Part shown: positions 32,565 through 41,530 of the stretch, piece by piece
Layout: each line of letters begins with the position of its first letter
How positions within the stretch are numbered: the first letter of the stretch is position 1
From: Methanobrevibacter thaueri
GTDB taxonomy: Archaea; Methanobacteriota; Methanobacteria; Methanobacteriales; Methanobacteriaceae
DNA length: 41,579 nucleotides
NCBI RefSeq assembly: GCF_015062905.1
Contig: NZ_SUTK01000013.1
Span: 1-41,579 of the forward strand
Direction: 5' to 3'
Made by a program: the position numbers and the translations under genes
The notes under the pieces: generated by a model
Seen by the model: the letters and a program-made list of their open reading frames with translations, nothing else
Database searches by the model: none
Told to the model about the DNA's origin: nothing

Positions 32565-33431
32565 TTATAACAAACAACATCCGTCATTGTCGACGACGGT
32601 TTCGATTACTCGTCCCTCATATTTGCTCCACACATCCTGGACATCACCTGTTGAATCCACATCAACAACAGCAAAAAAAGCGGAACCAGTTCCAGACAAT
32701 CCTGATGCCAATGCACCTGCCTGCAAAGCATCAATTGCAATTGAAGAATTGAATCCCAATGTAGATGCATAAATCAAACCATTCAAATTGATTGCCTTGA
32801 AATAATCTTTTTTGGATGCGAAATCGAATGCTGTTTCAACAAGTGGTGCTAAAACTTTCATTCTCTCCACATCAGAATCGCCGGATTTTGAATGGAAATT
32901 CGGCATGTATATCAAAATGTCATGTTCATCCATATTCTCATTGATGATGAATTTCCTGTTTTTATTATCGGTTACAACGACTCCGCCAAAGTATGAAGCG
33001 GTTGCATCATCAAAAGAACCTGTAATTGTAACGCCCGCATCAAGGGATGCATCAATAGCCATATTGACTACTTCCAAATCGGTCAATTGATTCAAATCAA
33101 ACTCCTCGGCAATAATTTCAGAGGTGACTTTCACAATAGCATTTGATGAAGCGCTGCTGCTTGAAAGGCCTGACGCCATCGGCAAAGTGGATTTTGTCTT
33201 TAGACTGATGCCAAAGTCATCCTGATTAATATCATAATGGTCAAATACCTTCTGAACACACAAATCCATCAATTTTGTGTCCGCTCCAACATCATTGGCA
33301 CATTCGATGCCATTTGAAATTGATTTTGCTTCACATTTTATGTCCAGACCTATTCCGAATGCAGATCCGAATCCTGTTGCAATCGCATTGATTATTGTTG
33401 CTGAACCTGGAGACCTGACCGTCTTTTTCAT
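32565..33431 (-). CDS. aroK: archaeal shikimate kinase (GHMP family)
   Basis: A 288-residue GHMP-superfamily kinase phosphorylating shikimate, unrelated to the bacterial enzyme. RSPGSATIINAIATGFGSAFGI, the ATP loop LPMASGLSSSSASSNAI (about residues 84-100) and LSGTGSAFFAVV near the C-terminus are diagnostic. The ATG overlaps the end of the glycosyltransferase gene by 4 bases, and chorismate mutase follows after 92 bases. Confidence 0.92.
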   Translation of the reverse strand: MKKTVRSPGSATIINAIATGFGSAFGIGLDIKCEAKSISNGIECANDVGADTKLMDLCVQKVFDHYDINQDDFGISLKTKSTLPMASGLSSSSASSNAIVKVTSEIIAEEFDLNQLTDLEVVNMAIDASLDAGVTITGSFDDATASYFGGVVVTDNKNRKFIINENMDEHDILIYMPNFHSKSGDSDVERMKVLAPLVETAFDFASKKDYFKAINLNGLIYASTLGFNSSIAIDALQAGALASGLSGTGSAFFAVVDVDSTGDVQDVWSKYEGRVIETVVDNDGCCLL

Positions 33432-34513
33432 GGTTTGAGCTCCTCATATGGAATGTCAACAACAGCAAAATCCAAAGCCCTGTTTCTTGCATTCATTGAC
33501 AGGACAAGCCTTAAGTTTTCATCATTGACAAGCCTATCGACTGCCATAGCTATTGATGAGATCTTAGTTGGATTGACCAGCAGGCCAACATCATCGTTGA
33601 TAATTTCGGTGATACCGCCAACATCACTTCCGATAACCGGTTTTCCACAGGCCAATGCCTCAATCAAAACCAAACCGAAACTTTCCGAAAAGGACGGCAG
33701 AATCAATACGTCACAGCTTGGAATGATATCCTCCACATCATCCCGAGCCCCTGTAAATATCACGTCACGAATGTTTTCCTCTTCAACTTTCTTTCTGAGC
33801 TTCTTAAATAACGGGCCGTCACCAACAATCACCAGATAGTAGTCACTGTTTGCGACTTTTTTGGCTTCAAGAAGAGAGTCGACATTTTTCCTTTTAATCA
33901 AGTTACCTACAAAAAGAACAATAGGCTTATCTGTAAGCCTGTACTCCCGTTTAAATGAATCGTTAGGTTTTGTTGAAAATTTATTGATGTCAACGGAGTT
34001 CCATGAAAGTTTGGTTTTGTTGGATATTCCCACAACACCTGTTGCAATTATTTCATGCCTTAAGGCATTACTCACTGCAAATACTCCATCGGCATCTTCC
34101 AATACCTTTCTGATGGATGAACGCATGAATGATTGATTCTTATACAATTCAAACATGTCTGAACCGTGTGCAGTCACATATGTCTTGATTCCATGTTCCT
34201 TTCCGACCTCAACGGCAGCGGCTCCTGCAGGGAACAGGTAATGACCATGAATAATGTCAATGTCTTCCTTTTCTATAAGCTTGTTCAATGCCTTTTTAGC
34301 ATTTTTCTTAAACATCAGTCCTCTAACGCCTTTAATGCTAAGGCCCTTTGTTGGAATGACATGAATTCCATCAATATCTCTGATTTCCTTGTGAGGATAA
34401 GTTATCACATAAACTTCATGACCCATCTCAACCAATTTTTTTGATAAGGTATGAATATGAACACCAACTCCGCCGACATGAGGCGGGAACTGACCAACCA
34501 TAGCTATTTTCAT
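33428..34513 (-). CDS. GT4 family glycosyltransferase
   Basis: A 361-residue GT-B enzyme: IAMVGQFPPHVGGVGVHIHTL at the N-terminus (acceptor domain), TAHGSDMF near residue 119, and in the donor domain LFVGNLIKRKNVDSLLEA, VIVGDGPLFKKL and LPSFSESFGLVLIEALACGKPVIGSDVGGI, with the E-x7-E motif. It would use a nucleotide sugar for cell-surface glycan or glycolipid synthesis. The substrate is unknown. It is joined to aroK by overlap only. Confidence 0.88.
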   Translation of the reverse strand: MKIAMVGQFPPHVGGVGVHIHTLSKKLVEMGHEVYVITYPHKEIRDIDGIHVIPTKGLSIKGVRGLMFKKNAKKALNKLIEKEDIDIIHGHYLFPAGAAAVEVGKEHGIKTYVTAHGSDMFELYKNQSFMRSSIRKVLEDADGVFAVSNALRHEIIATGVVGISNKTKLSWNSVDINKFSTKPNDSFKREYRLTDKPIVLFVGNLIKRKNVDSLLEAKKVANSDYYLVIVGDGPLFKKLRKKVEEENIRDVIFTGARDDVEDIIPSCDVLILPSFSESFGLVLIEALACGKPVIGSDVGGITEIINDDVGLLVNPTKISSIAMAVDRLVNDENLRLVLSMNARNRALDFAVVDIPYEELKP

Positions 34514-34606
34514 AAAATAAAACTCCGAACTTCAATTAATATTATATAATGAAATGATTATTTAAATAATTATATAATTTTTCCACTCTTATTACAAGAC
34601 CGGTTC

Positions 34607-35680
34607 TTAAAAATCCATATTATCGTTTAAAAAATTTCCTTCCATATCCACCAGGAACACATTCAAATCCAAATCAAAGCGTTGCTTGCATCTGTCTTTA
34701 ATCGCATTTGCAATGCTGTTTGAAACCTCAACTGAAACATCAAGTTCATTTAGGATATCCATCATGTCATCGGTTGTTTTGGAATCAAACAATCTCTGAA
34801 GGTCTTCCTGACCAACACCACAAATTCCTGCATGGGCAACCATTATCTCACGCCTGCCGTCGGCAACGGCATGTTTGGTGTTGAAGATTCCGCCTGCAAC
34901 CTTGATCAGTTTGCCCATATGGCCAAAGAATGTGAATTCGGTTATTCCCCTTTTTTCAGCCTCTTCAAACATGAAACCGACATAATTTCCGGTCTGAACT
35001 ATCTGTTCCTTGTCAACATTCAATTTCTTCAAGGCTAATTTTTCGCCGATGTTTCCAGGAACGAAAACCAGATTATCAATGTTTGAAGCAAGGGCAACAT
35101 CCAATTGAGTGACAATGGAATTCTTGTAGGCTTCGCTGGACATTGATCTTGCAATGCCTGTGGTTCCCAAAATGGATATTCCTCCAACGATGCCCAACTT
35201 AGGGTTCATTGTCTTTTTGGCTATCTTTTCACCTTCAGGAATGGAAATGGTGACCTTTGCAGCTTTGCCTTTAGGTATTTTATCCTTCAAGTTTTCCAAA
35301 ATCATGCGACGGGGAACAGGATTTATTGCATAATCCCCCACAGGAATCTGAAGGCCAGGCTTTGTGATTTTGCCAACTCCCTCACCGCCGGTAATGATAA
35401 CATCATCCTCGCCAGCTTTATCAAATATCTCGACAGTTGACACAATCGCCAAGTCCACAGTAACGTCAGGATCATTATATGGGTTTTTATGAGCTACAGC
35501 ATAGGCTTTGGTTGGCGAAATCCTCTTGCATTCGTCAATGATGATGTCCAAAGTCTTCTTGGGAGTTTCGACCTTAACGCATGCGATATCGGAAGTGTCC
35601 AAAATTGCATCCAAAGCGGCCAGGGAACAGGCGGTAGCTATTGTTCCGGTTGTAACGCCCATATAATTATCATTAGTCAT
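34607..35680 (-). CDS. cbiD: cobalt-precorrin-5B C1-methyltransferase
   Basis: A 357-residue enzyme of anaerobic cobalamin ring synthesis. GVTTGTIATACSLAALDAI at the N-terminus, GEGVGKITKPGLQIPVGDYAINPVPRRM in parts, LGIVGGISILGTTGIARSMS and FFGHMGKLIKVAGGIFNTKHAVADGRRE are family marks. No clear ribosome binding site is seen before ATG 35680; an ATG 18 bases inside is an alternative. It follows the thioredoxin-like gene by 24 bases. Confidence 0.94.
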   Translation of the reverse strand: MTNDNYMGVTTGTIATACSLAALDAILDTSDIACVKVETPKKTLDIIIDECKRISPTKAYAVAHKNPYNDPDVTVDLAIVSTVEIFDKAGEDDVIITGGEGVGKITKPGLQIPVGDYAINPVPRRMILENLKDKIPKGKAAKVTISIPEGEKIAKKTMNPKLGIVGGISILGTTGIARSMSSEAYKNSIVTQLDVALASNIDNLVFVPGNIGEKLALKKLNVDKEQIVQTGNYVGFMFEEAEKRGITEFTFFGHMGKLIKVAGGIFNTKHAVADGRREIMVAHAGICGVGQEDLQRLFDSKTTDDMMDILNELDVSVEVSNSIANAIKDRCKQRFDLDLNVFLVDMEGNFLNDNMDF

Positions 35681-35704
35681 TTTAAAAATAAAAAAAGAGA
35701 GAAT

Positions 35705-35974
35705 CTATAATTTAGATTCAAGTGCGTCAATCAATTCGTCTTCAGAAGGAGCGCCTACGAAGGTTACTTCACCATCAATTACAATTGTAGGAACTGCCAT
35801 GATTTGATAATCAACTGCTCTTTGTCTGTATTCTGGGTGTTCAGGATCATCGATTTTAATTGCTTCAACTTCAATCGCTTCACCTAATTTATCTTTAGCT
35901 TTTTCTGCCGCATCAATAGCAGCTGGGCAGTGTGGACAGGTACTAGTTGAAAATACTTCTACTTTAATTGCCAT
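35705..35974 (-). CDS. small thioredoxin/glutaredoxin-like protein
   Basis: An 89-residue thioredoxin-fold protein with redox motif CPHC (VFSTSTCPHCPAAIDAAEK) and the cis-Pro VPTIVIDGEVTFVG. It resembles the short archaeal thioredoxins of methanogens. GGAG precedes the ATG. Reductase and target proteins are unknown. Confidence 0.9.
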   Translation of the reverse strand: MAIKVEVFSTSTCPHCPAAIDAAEKAKDKLGEAIEVEAIKIDDPEHPEYRQRAVDYQIMAVPTIVIDGEVTFVGAPSEDELIDALESKL

Positions 35975-36070
35975 AATTTATGTCTCCTTAAATAAGTTGA
36001 TTTGTAAATATTTTATAAATTAGTTATATATAATTGTTACCCAAATACTTTTCAAATGCTCTCTGGAAAT

Positions 36071-36084
36071 ATTTAATATATATT
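36071..36084 (+). promoter_or_regulatory. TATA box of the hel308 gene
   Basis: TTTAATATATATTA is centred about 25 bases before the ATG at 36102 and no Shine-Dalgarno sequence is seen, which suggests a leaderless message. Confidence 0.5.
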
Positions 36085-36101
36085 AAGAAAATAAAAATTA
36101 A

Positions 36102-38180
36102 ATGATTAAAATGGAAAATTTAAGAGACGACATCAAAACAATAATCAATAGTGCTTATCCTTACATTGAAGAGTTCAATCCTGCTCAAAAAGCCGTGATT
36201 GAATCCGGTTATCTGAAAGACAAATCAAATTATATTATCTGCATTCCAACTGCAAGTGGTAAAACCGTTCTGGGAGTGTTGCCCGCCCTGAAAACAATAC
36301 TTGATGGCGGAAAAGCGGTCTATGCAGCACCACTTCTTTCAATTCAAAACGAAAAAGTTAAAGAGTTCAAGGCTTTTGAGGAACATGGAATCAGCGTTGG
36401 AAAGCATCCTGCAAGTTCCGATTTGTCAGTCATGGTTTTTGAATCATTCGATGCACTAACAAGATTTTCCTGGAACACCCTGAGGGATGTTGACACATTA
36501 ATAATTGATGAGTTCCATATGATTGGGGAATTCACAAGAGGCCCTACCCTTGAAGCTGCAATAACAAGGGCAAAGATCATAAATCCTTCAATGAGAATAA
36601 TCGCGCTATCCGCCACCTTAAGGAATATTGAAGAAATCGAAGGATGGCTTGAAGGAAAATGCGTTGAGCATGACTACAGGCCTGTGCCACTTCATAAGGA
36701 GGTATTGGATGCGGAAATGTTCAATACGAAAAACAAGAACGATGTCATTGTAAAGGTATTGGAAAAATCAATCAAAGACTCATCACAGGCATTGGCTTTT
36801 GTTTCAACCAGAAGATTTACTGAAAGCCTTGCAACATATGTTTCCAAAAAGATTGACAAAAAAATTAATGTAAAGCAAAGGGAAAGCTTTAAAGAGGTTG
36901 CAGAAAAAATACTTGACGTTCCAAAAAGAAAGGGTTCACTTCCAACAACAACCTGCCTCAAATTGGCCGAAAGCATAGAGCATGGAGTGGCATTCCACCA
37001 TGCAGGCCTTTTCAATGAACAGAAGGAAATTATTGAAGACGAATTCAGAAACGGGAACATTTTGATGATTACCGCAACTCCAAGCCTTATGTATGGAGTC
37101 AACCTGCCTTCAAAGACCGTTGTCATAAGGGACAATACCAGATGGACTGCACAGGGCCCTCAGCCGATTCCTGTCTTTGATTATGAGCAGATGTCAGGAA
37201 GAGCAGGAAGGCCGCAGTACGATGATGTGGGATACTCCTATCTGATTGCTAAAACCATGGATGAAGCCATGAATCTGGAGGCATACTATATCGAAGGCGA
37301 AATTGAACTGACCAATTCAAAGCTTGTTGACAATAAGGACGCAATCCTAAAACAGATTATTGCCCAAATCGCATCAACGCTTTCCAAAAATTTGGATGAA
37401 CTGACTGAATTTTTCTCAAAAACATTATACGGATACCAAATGGCAAACAATCCTTCAATGGCGATGTTCGCTGCAGACAGCATAAGATATGAACTTGAGA
37501 ATTCACTGGAATTCCTACTTCAAAATGGAATAATCAGAGCGACCCCTGAAGGATTAAAAACAACTGATTTCGGAAGCCTGATAGCCAAATCTAACTATTC
37601 AGTCGAAACTGCGGTTAAAATCAAGGAATACATTTCAGGAATCACAGAAATCAATGTCAATGAATTCATTTATGCATTATGTGAAACACCGGACGTGCCT
37701 CTTATTTCATTCAAGGGCAGAAAATCAAAAGATCCTGTTCGTGACAAATTATCAGAAGCAGGTCTCTTTGCAGTCGATATCGGCAACCCAGAAGCAACTG
37801 CAGTATCCCTGATGGAGTGGATTGATGAGAGAAACGAATATGAGATTGAAAACAGATACAGCGTATACTCCGCTTCCACCAGAAGGTCCGCTTATGAAGC
37901 ATCACGCCTGGTCAAATTTGCAAAGGATACATCAGAAGTTTTAGGCAACTATTCCAACTTAAAAGACTTCGATATCCTATCAGCCAGATTATATTATGGC
38001 GTTAAAGAAGACATCATTCCATTGGTCATCAGCGTTAAACGACTTGGAAGAAAAAGAGCAAGAAATCTGGTCAATATCTTTGGAAATGATTTGAGTGGTG
38101 TTTCTGAAAATGAGTTACAAAAAGTAGAAGGAATCGGTCCTAAGTTAGCCGAAAAAATAAGATTGTTCGCAAATAATTAA
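36102..38180 (+). CDS. hel308: Hel308-type Ski2-like ATP-dependent DNA helicase
   Basis: A 692-residue superfamily 2 helicase that acts at stalled replication forks in archaea. Walker A ASGKT at 51-55, DEFH at 136-139, SAT at 170-172 and QMSGRAGRP near 363 are visible, followed by the winged helix and ratchet regions and a C-terminal helix-hairpin-helix (LQKVEGIGPKLAEKI). Length is normal for the family. The message is probably leaderless; an ATG at 36111 is an alternative start. Convergent with DUF2098. Confidence 0.92.
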   Translation: MIKMENLRDDIKTIINSAYPYIEEFNPAQKAVIESGYLKDKSNYIICIPTASGKTVLGVLPALKTILDGGKAVYAAPLLSIQNEKVKEFKAFEEHGISVGKHPASSDLSVMVFESFDALTRFSWNTLRDVDTLIIDEFHMIGEFTRGPTLEAAITRAKIINPSMRIIALSATLRNIEEIEGWLEGKCVEHDYRPVPLHKEVLDAEMFNTKNKNDVIVKVLEKSIKDSSQALAFVSTRRFTESLATYVSKKIDKKINVKQRESFKEVAEKILDVPKRKGSLPTTTCLKLAESIEHGVAFHHAGLFNEQKEIIEDEFRNGNILMITATPSLMYGVNLPSKTVVIRDNTRWTAQGPQPIPVFDYEQMSGRAGRPQYDDVGYSYLIAKTMDEAMNLEAYYIEGEIELTNSKLVDNKDAILKQIIAQIASTLSKNLDELTEFFSKTLYGYQMANNPSMAMFAADSIRYELENSLEFLLQNGIIRATPEGLKTTDFGSLIAKSNYSVETAVKIKEYISGITEINVNEFIYALCETPDVPLISFKGRKSKDPVRDKLSEAGLFAVDIGNPEATAVSLMEWIDERNEYEIENRYSVYSASTRRSAYEASRLVKFAKDTSEVLGNYSNLKDFDILSARLYYGVKEDIIPLVISVKRLGRKRARNLVNIFGNDLSGVSENELQKVEGIGPKLAEKIRLFANN

Positions 38181-38191
38181 AAAGGTGGGAT

Positions 38192-38497
38192 TTAACCTCC
38201 ACCTTCTGCGACACTGGAATCCATCTGCATGTCTTCCAATGCATTTGCTTTTTCTTTCATTGCTTCGATGTCAAGGTCCTGATTGTCCCTATCATCATAT
38301 AGGGTGGATTTTTTAATATCCTTATCATCAAGCAATTCAACTAAATTAGAACGATACCATAATTCGGTTTTATCGAGTTTTACCCATTCCATGCCATCCT
38401 GTGTTTTAACATCCAGCACTTCGCCGATTGTTCCGGTATCCACATATCTGACATAGGAACCAAGAGCAATTTCTAATCCTCTTGCATCAAAAACCAT
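38192..38497 (-). CDS. DUF2098 family protein
   Basis: A 101-residue methanogen protein matching DUF2098/COG4014: GSYVRYVDTGTIGEVLDVKTQDGMEWVKLD and ELWYRSNLVEL, a small beta-barrel-like domain, with an acidic C-terminal tail ending in AEGGG. Function unknown. It lies 12 bases behind the PRC-barrel gene and is probably co-transcribed with it. Confidence 0.75.
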   Translation of the reverse strand: MVFDARGLEIALGSYVRYVDTGTIGEVLDVKTQDGMEWVKLDKTELWYRSNLVELLDDKDIKKSTLYDDRDNQDLDIEAMKEKANALEDMQMDSSVAEGGG

Positions 38498-38509
38498 TTT
38501 AATACCTAT

Positions 38510-38788
38510 CTATTCTTCATCGTCTTCAATTTCTATTTCGACGGTTTCAGCTTCTTCAACTTCTTCTTCTTTGGTGATTTCTTTGTTTAAGATAATGTAT
38601 GCACCGATAGTTGCAATATCTTCAAAAGCGATTTCAAGTTCGTCTTTGGAGAAGATATTTTTTTGTAAAGTTAAAGTAATAGTTTCGATTTTACCAGTTT
38701 CAGTGTCAAAATCAACATTTTCAACTTTACCGACTACATTTGCATTTTTATCTAAAACGGTTGATCCGATAAATTCTCTAATTTGCAT
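38510..38788 (-). CDS. PRC-barrel domain protein with acidic tail
   Basis: A 92-residue protein: PRC-barrel (residues 1-75: IREFIGSTVLDKNANVVGKVENVDFD) followed by a tail very rich in Glu and Asp. Similar in type to the 76-residue protein before pyrE. GGTG precedes the ATG. The role is probably as an adaptor or RNA-binding protein (inference). Confidence 0.78.
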   Translation of the reverse strand: MQIREFIGSTVLDKNANVVGKVENVDFDTETGKIETITLTLQKNIFSKDELEIAFEDIATIGAYIILNKEITKEEEVEEAETVEIEIEDDEE

Positions 38789-38850
38789 TTTTTCACCTTC
38801 ATAAATTTTTTATTAATATATATTTTATTTCATTAAGTATTTAAATAACA

Positions 38851-38862
38851 CCAATATATAAA
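38851..38862 (+). promoter_or_regulatory. TATA box of the elp3 gene
   Basis: CCAATATATAAA lies about 24 bases before the first ATG (38879) and 36 before the second (38891). The predicted transcription start falls close to the first ATG. Confidence 0.4.
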
Positions 38863-38878
38863 GTTAACTATTGTAGTT

Positions 38879-40555
38879 ATGGTGAAAACAATGGAAAAAG
38901 CATGCAGAATTATAATTGATGACATTCTTGATGGCAAGATTACAACCCGAAGGGAACTTGAAGTCGAAAAAAGGCAGCTGTGCCGTGACTTGAAGCTGTC
39001 CAAGTTCATGAGCAATGCGGATATTCTAGAATATGCCAAGCCTGAAGAAAAGGAAATTGTTTCTGGAATCCTGAAGAAAAAGCCTACCAGAACAATGTCT
39101 GGCGTTGCAATTGTTGCAGTCATGTGTCATCCCCACAAATGTCCACATGGAAGATGTTTCTATTGTCCTGAAAGCGATATTGCCCCTCCAAGCTATACTG
39201 GTGAAGAGCCTGCAGCACTCAGGGGAAGAATGTATGAATACCACCCTTATGTCCAGTGTTTCAACAGATTGAAGCAGCTTAAAAAAATCGGCCATCCAAT
39301 CGATAAGGTCGAATTGATCATCATGGGTGGAACTTTCCCTTCAAGGGACTTATGCTATCAGCAATGGTTCGTATCACAATGCCTGAAGGCAATGTGTGAT
39401 TTCGGATTGATAATGGAAAACAAACCGACCAATTATGATTATAACCTTGACTATGAGGAAATAAGATCCTTTGAAAAAGGAGTGTTGAAGACTTACCCTC
39501 CAAACGACTATGTGCTGATTGATGAAGCGCAAAGGGTCAATGAAAATTCAAAAGTCCGATGCGTCGGAATGACCTTTGAGACACGTCCTGATTACTGTAA
39601 AAAAGAACATATAAATCGAATGCTTGATTTTGGTGTTACAAGAGTTGAACTTGGCGTTCAAACATTGTCAGATGACCTATACATAAAAATCAAACGTGGA
39701 CATACAATAGCAGATGTTGTTGAAGCAAATCAGCTTCTAAGAGATTCCGCCGTTAAGGTGGCCATGCACATGATGCCTGGACTCTTCTCAGACCAAAGCC
39801 AGGATTTGAAAATGTTCAGGCAACTGTTCAGCGACGACAATTTCAAGCCGGACATGCTTAAAATCTATCCATGCCTTGTCACTAAGGGAAGCGAACTATA
39901 TGACTTATGGCAAAGCGGAGGATATGAACCTTATAATGACGATGAGGCTGTCGAACTCATTACCAAAGTTAAAGCGATTCTTCCAAAATGGGTCAGAACC
40001 ATGAGAATACAAAGGGACATTCCTTCAACTCTTATTGAAGCTGGAGTGAAGAAATCAAACCTTGGAGAACTTGTTTACAACAACCTCGAAAAGGAACATA
40101 TCGATTGCCAGTGCATCCGTTGCCGTGAAATCGGCCATAAGAAAACATCAAGGGAATATACCTTGGATGACTTTGAACTGTTCAGCGAAAACTATACCGC
40201 ATGCAATGGCCAGGAATATTTCCTTTCGATTGAAGACATTAATGAGGAAAGCATTGCCGGATTCATAAGGCTGAGACTGCCTTCCAGAAATCATTTCAGA
40301 GAGGAAATTACCGACACCACCGCATTAATCCGTGAATTGCATGTCTATGGAAACATGATTAAAATAGGCGGTAAAAATCCAAAAATAGGCCAACATACCG
40401 GATTTGGTGAAAGACTCCTGAAAGAAGCTGAAAACATTGCCATCGATAACGGCAAGGAGGAAATGGCAATCATCAGCGGAATAGGCACCAGAAACTATTA
40501 TCGCAAATTCGGCTATGAAAAAGTTGGGCCTTACATGATGAAGAAATTGACATGA
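38879..40555 (+). CDS. elp3: Elp3-type tRNA U34 carboxymethyltransferase (radical SAM plus GNAT)
   Basis: A 558-residue stand-alone archaeal Elp3 that forms carboxymethyluridine at tRNA wobble U34. The radical SAM domain has the cysteines in HKCPHGRCFYCPES (spaced x4 and x2); the region VRCVGMTFETRPDYC and GVTRVELGVQTLSDD is typical. The C-terminal GNAT domain (about 450-558) has GFGERLLKEAENIA and YYRKFGYEKVGPYM. Two starts are possible: ATG 38879 (leaderless after the TATA box) or ATG 38891 with GGTG 6 bases upstream. Confidence 0.93.
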   Translation: MVKTMEKACRIIIDDILDGKITTRRELEVEKRQLCRDLKLSKFMSNADILEYAKPEEKEIVSGILKKKPTRTMSGVAIVAVMCHPHKCPHGRCFYCPESDIAPPSYTGEEPAALRGRMYEYHPYVQCFNRLKQLKKIGHPIDKVELIIMGGTFPSRDLCYQQWFVSQCLKAMCDFGLIMENKPTNYDYNLDYEEIRSFEKGVLKTYPPNDYVLIDEAQRVNENSKVRCVGMTFETRPDYCKKEHINRMLDFGVTRVELGVQTLSDDLYIKIKRGHTIADVVEANQLLRDSAVKVAMHMMPGLFSDQSQDLKMFRQLFSDDNFKPDMLKIYPCLVTKGSELYDLWQSGGYEPYNDDEAVELITKVKAILPKWVRTMRIQRDIPSTLIEAGVKKSNLGELVYNNLEKEHIDCQCIRCREIGHKKTSREYTLDDFELFSENYTACNGQEYFLSIEDINEESIAGFIRLRLPSRNHFREEITDTTALIRELHVYGNMIKIGGKNPKIGQHTGFGERLLKEAENIAIDNGKEEMAIISGIGTRNYYRKFGYEKVGPYMMKKLT

Positions 40556-40609
40556 AAATATTTAAATATAATGTTCGTACATATACTAACTAATTGAGAG
40601 AGTGATATT

Positions 40610-41332
40610 ATGGTCTATAATATAAAAAATTCAAAACAATTGGCAAGCCTAATTAATTACACTAATTTAAATAATATGATTTCTGAAAGTGAAATGAAGG
40701 AATTTCTCGAAAAAGCAAAAGAATTGAACTTCCATTCAGTCGTCATATCCCCAACCTATGTACCATTAGCTAAAGAAATATTGGCTGACAGCGACATCAA
40801 GGTTGGAAGTGTAGTTGGATTTCCTCTAGGTTTTGATGACACCGAAAGTAAAATCGCAGCAACTCAAGAACTGATTAAAAAAGGAGCAGACGAAATCGAA
40901 GTGGTAATCAATTTAAGCTACCTGAAAGATGAAAAATATGATCTGCTTGAAAATGAGATAAAGCAAATCAAGGAAGTGATGGGAGACAAGATTTTAAAAG
41001 TCATCATGGAAACCAAAGCTCTTGAAGACTATCAAAAGGCAAACGCTGCAAAAGTTGCTGAAAACTCAGGAGCAGACTTCATTAAAAATTCAACAGGATT
41101 CGTAAGCCCAAATCACATCTTTGAAAATGTCAATGATATAAATATCATCCAAAAATATGCTCCAAAAATCAAAATCGAAATCTGTGGAGGCATAAACGAA
41201 TATAAATTTGCAAACCAGATATTGACCGGTGGAGCAGATTTAATCGGCAGTGACAACGGTTATGAAATCGTTAAGGCATACAAAGATTTAAGAGAAAACA
41301 CACAGGTAAAACCAAAACCGATCACATTATAA
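40610..41332 (+). CDS. deoC: divergent DeoC-family aldolase (deoxyribose-phosphate aldolase-like)
   Basis: A 240-residue TIM-barrel protein of the DeoC family, whose usual reaction splits deoxyribose-5-phosphate into glyceraldehyde-3-phosphate and acetaldehyde. VGSVVGFPLGFD and DFIKNSTGF (Schiff-base Lys159) are kept. However Asp102 of the E. coli enzyme is Glu97 here, the proton-relay Lys201 aligns with Glu190 (IEICGGI), the N-terminal DHT motif is NYT and the phosphate loop is IGSDNG. The true substrate may therefore differ. GAGAGTGAT precedes the ATG. No linked nucleoside phosphorylase gene is seen. Confidence 0.75.
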   Translation: MVYNIKNSKQLASLINYTNLNNMISESEMKEFLEKAKELNFHSVVISPTYVPLAKEILADSDIKVGSVVGFPLGFDDTESKIAATQELIKKGADEIEVVINLSYLKDEKYDLLENEIKQIKEVMGDKILKVIMETKALEDYQKANAAKVAENSGADFIKNSTGFVSPNHIFENVNDINIIQKYAPKIKIEICGGINEYKFANQILTGGADLIGSDNGYEIVKAYKDLRENTQVKPKPITL

Positions 41333-41454
41333 CAAAGATTAGATTAAAAAAAAATCCATCACCTCTTAATCTATCTTAAAAACTATTTTTAGAATTGAAT
41401 TTTTAAAATACTGAATAATATCTAAAGATTGAGAAAAATAAGTTAAAAATTAAA
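41333..41454. other. AT-rich gap between deoC and tRNA-Phe
   Basis: The 122-base space after deoC starts with a weak imperfect dyad (AGATTAGATT against AATCTATCTT, about 41337-41382). With convergent transcription (deoC plus, tRNAs minus) it probably holds both terminators. No gene is seen. Confidence 0.3.
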
Positions 41455-41527
41455 TGCCATGGGCCGGACTTGAACCAGCGACATCTAGATCTTCAGTCTA
41501 GCGTTCTCCCATCTGAACTACCATGGC
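41455..41527 (-). tRNA. tRNA-Phe (GAA)
   Basis: A 73-base cloverleaf on the minus strand: acceptor GCCATGG/CCATGGC with discriminator A, D stem GTTC/GAAC, anticodon stem CTAGA/TCTAG with loop CTGAAGA (anticodon GAA), and T stem GCTGG/CCGGC with TTCAAGT loop. CCA is not encoded. It lies 3 bases downstream of tRNA-Val and shares its transcript. Confidence 0.95.
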
Positions 41528-41530
41528 ATA

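Noticed and set aside
34536..34580. AT-only palindromes between cbiD and the GT4 gene (for example ATTATTTAAATAAT)
   Set aside because: Palindromes made only of A and T are expected by chance in this composition, and no promoter context supports a site.
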